Source: Hyphomicrobiales bacterium (GTDB lineage: Bacteria > Pseudomonadota > Alphaproteobacteria > Rhizobiales > Xanthobacteraceae). Taken from it: a stretch of 5,214 bases of DNA. Under the pieces are notes generated by a model. It saw nothing but the letters and a program-made list of their open reading frames with translations, was not told where the DNA came from and did not search any database. Shown here piece after piece: positions 4,582-5,214 of the stretch. How positions within the stretch are numbered: position 1 is the first letter of the stretch; the number at the start of each line of letters is the position of its first letter. The stretch covers positions 1-5,214 of the forward strand of contig JACQTM010000347.1 of NCBI GenBank assembly GCA_016210825.1, written 5' to 3'. The position numbers were made by a program, and so were the translations under genes.

Positions 4582-4681
4582 CGAAGCTGACTTGCCAACC
4601 GAAGCTGCGAAGCTTTCGTCCGCCTTCGCCAACCGCCTTCGCCCGAAGGCGGGCTTCGACGGTCAAGAGGCTTCGGCGGAC
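4582..4681. repeat. GAAGC/CTTCG-rich palindromic repeat between the two tRNAs
   Basis: This 100-nt stretch holds three CGAAGCT copies (4582, 4600, 4608). An outer inverted pair GTCCGCC (4618-4624)/GGCGGAC (4675-4681) encloses a perfect 8-bp hairpin CGCCTTCG-CC-CGAAGGCG (4634-4651). Such CTTCG/GAAGG-rich clusters are frequent in intergenic DNA next to tRNA genes in Bradyrhizobium-type genomes, from my general recollection. It looks like a dispersed, non-coding palindromic repeat. I see no transposase or terminal duplication. Confidence 0.5.
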
Positions 4682-4707
4682 AACCTTCACTACTTCGCAG
4701 CGGAGGT

Positions 4708-4781
4708 TGGAGCGGGTGAAGGGAATCGAACCCTCGTCATCAGCTTGGAAGGCTGTTGCTCTACCATTGAGCTACACCCGC
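4708..4781 (-). tRNA. tRNA-Gly (anticodon TCC)
   Basis: A complete cloverleaf is 74 nt long including an encoded CCA. The acceptor GCGGGTG (4781-4775) pairs with CACCCGC (4718-4712). The discriminator is T, usual for glycine. The D-arm is GCTC-AATGGTA-GAGC. The anticodon loop CTTCCAA gives TCC, which reads GGA/GGG. The T-arm is GAGGG-TTCGATT-CCCTT with one G-T pair. The top pair of the anticodon stem (27-43) is an A-A mismatch, so only four pairs remain. The encoded CCA and otherwise good arms argue for a working gene. Confidence 0.95.
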
Positions 4782-5026
4782 AAATGCCGCGCATGCCGGC
4801 AGATTTCGCGGTCTCCGTCCTGCTCCCACCGGGCAGGCAGGTTGCAGGACGTGTTTACTATGCATCCATGGCGGCAGGTCCTGCTACCCCAGGCCGGCGG
4901 CGGGGGCAAGCGCATCCGCCCTTTCTGTATCGGCGCAAAATCTGCTAAGTAGTCGGTGTGTCGGGGAACAATGACGACTCGATATCTGCGAGCCAAGTTC
5001 GTCAACAATGTACAGGGAGTAGCAAG
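4782..5026. other. Intergenic region between tRNA-Gly and the secreted-protein gene
   Basis: This should hold divergent promoters for tRNA-Gly (minus) and the secreted protein (plus), but I find no strong hexamer pair for either. A minus-strand TTGACG (5005-5000) has a TATCGA at a short 15-nt spacing. A GGAAC at 4965-4969 recalls the EcfG general-stress -35, but no CGTT follows at 16-17 nt. AGGGAG at 5014-5019 is the Shine-Dalgarno of the downstream gene. Confidence 0.4.
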
Positions 5027-5214
5027 ATGAGAAGACTTTTTGGAATCGCTGCCATCTTTGCCGCGTTTGCGCTCGCCGGCGTGGCACAGGCCGCGCCGGG
5101 AGACAATGGCAACGGTGTCGGCGGCTGCATCGACTTTCTCTACGGCAACGCCACAAATCCTCGGCCGAGCGGCAATGGTGTCCTGCCATCGCAGTCGCCG
5201 GGACCGTTTGTGAA
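5027..5214 (+). CDS. Small secreted protein of unknown function, 3' end cut
   Basis: I do not recognise a named family. Sixty-two codons are visible before the window ends. The N-terminus is a classic Sec signal peptide: MRRLFG (positive), a hydrophobic core AIFAAFALAGV, then a cleavage motif AQA at residues 20-22, with the mature protein starting near APGDNGNG. The mature part is rich in Gly, Asn and Pro, with one Cys (about residue 34) in GVGGCIDFLYGN. PRPSGNGVLPSQSPGPFV follows. It therefore goes to the periplasm or outside. The ATG is chosen for its AGGGAG Shine-Dalgarno and because the signal peptide begins there. Short Gly/Asn/Pro-rich exported proteins like this occur in Bradyrhizobium relatives, from memory. 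It is transcribed away from the tRNA and ribosomal genes. Confidence 0.8.
   Translation, partial: MRRLFGIAAIFAAFALAGVAQAAPGDNGNGVGGCIDFLYGNATNPRPSGNGVLPSQSPGPFV

Noticed and set aside
4405..4781. tRNA genes as attachment sites of an integrated element
   Set aside because: No integrase gene and no direct repeat of a tRNA 3' end are visible in the window.
4965..4969. EcfG-type stress promoter (GGAAC) before the secreted-protein gene
   Set aside because: No CGTT-like -10 is found 16-17 nt downstream, so the half-site alone is not evidence.
4772..5008. Minus-strand 78-codon frame upstream of and overlapping tRNA-Gly
   Set aside because: It runs into the tRNA gene, has no Shine-Dalgarno and no recognisable protein character.

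Overview
The window reads as chromosomal DNA from an alphaproteobacterium of the order Hyphomicrobiales (Bradyrhizobium / Xanthobacteraceae-like). The signs are the protein sequences, the high GC of the ribosomal genes, an 80-nt interspersed palindrome typical of Rhizobiales, and the tRNA-Trp - secE - nusG - rplK - rplA order. The genus cannot be fixed from the sequence alone.

Layout, right to left along the minus strand, which carries the housekeeping genes. tRNA-Gly(TCC) (4708-4781) is followed by a GAAGC/CTTCG-rich palindromic stretch (4582-4681). Next come a TATAAT-type promoter and tRNA-Trp(CCA) (4405-4480), a 291-nt gene-free spacer, then secE, nusG, an interspersed palindrome, a structured leader, and rplK and rplA separated by 2 nt. 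After a break of about 1.2 kb come rplJ and rplL, which runs off the left edge. The products are a SecYEG translocon subunit, transcription factor NusG, and the L11, L1, L10 and L7/L12 proteins of the ribosomal L1 and L7/L12 stalk regions.

The unusual part is the break. In most bacteria rplK-rplA-rplJ-rplL are co-oriented and nearly contiguous. Here an opposite-strand gene (1416-1940) sits between rplA and rplJ. It encodes a compact 174-residue alpha/beta-hydrolase-like protein with a GHSLG nucleophile elbow. Its GC is visibly lower than that of its neighbours, and a perfect 12-bp hairpin separates it from the convergent rplA. rplJL therefore probably uses its own promoter (candidate -35/-10 at 1296-1268, 17-nt spacer) and a leader of roughly 390 nt. 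That leader holds several perfect hairpins, three of them spaced exactly one nucleotide apart, a plausible L10-binding fold, and two mutually exclusive hairpins near the rplJ ribosome-binding site.

At the right edge, on the plus strand, a small secreted protein of unknown function begins (5027 onward) and is cut by the window end. I see no CRISPR array, insertion sequence or wholly new multi-gene system. The best candidates for something undescribed are the rplJ leader RNA and the intruding hydrolase gene.
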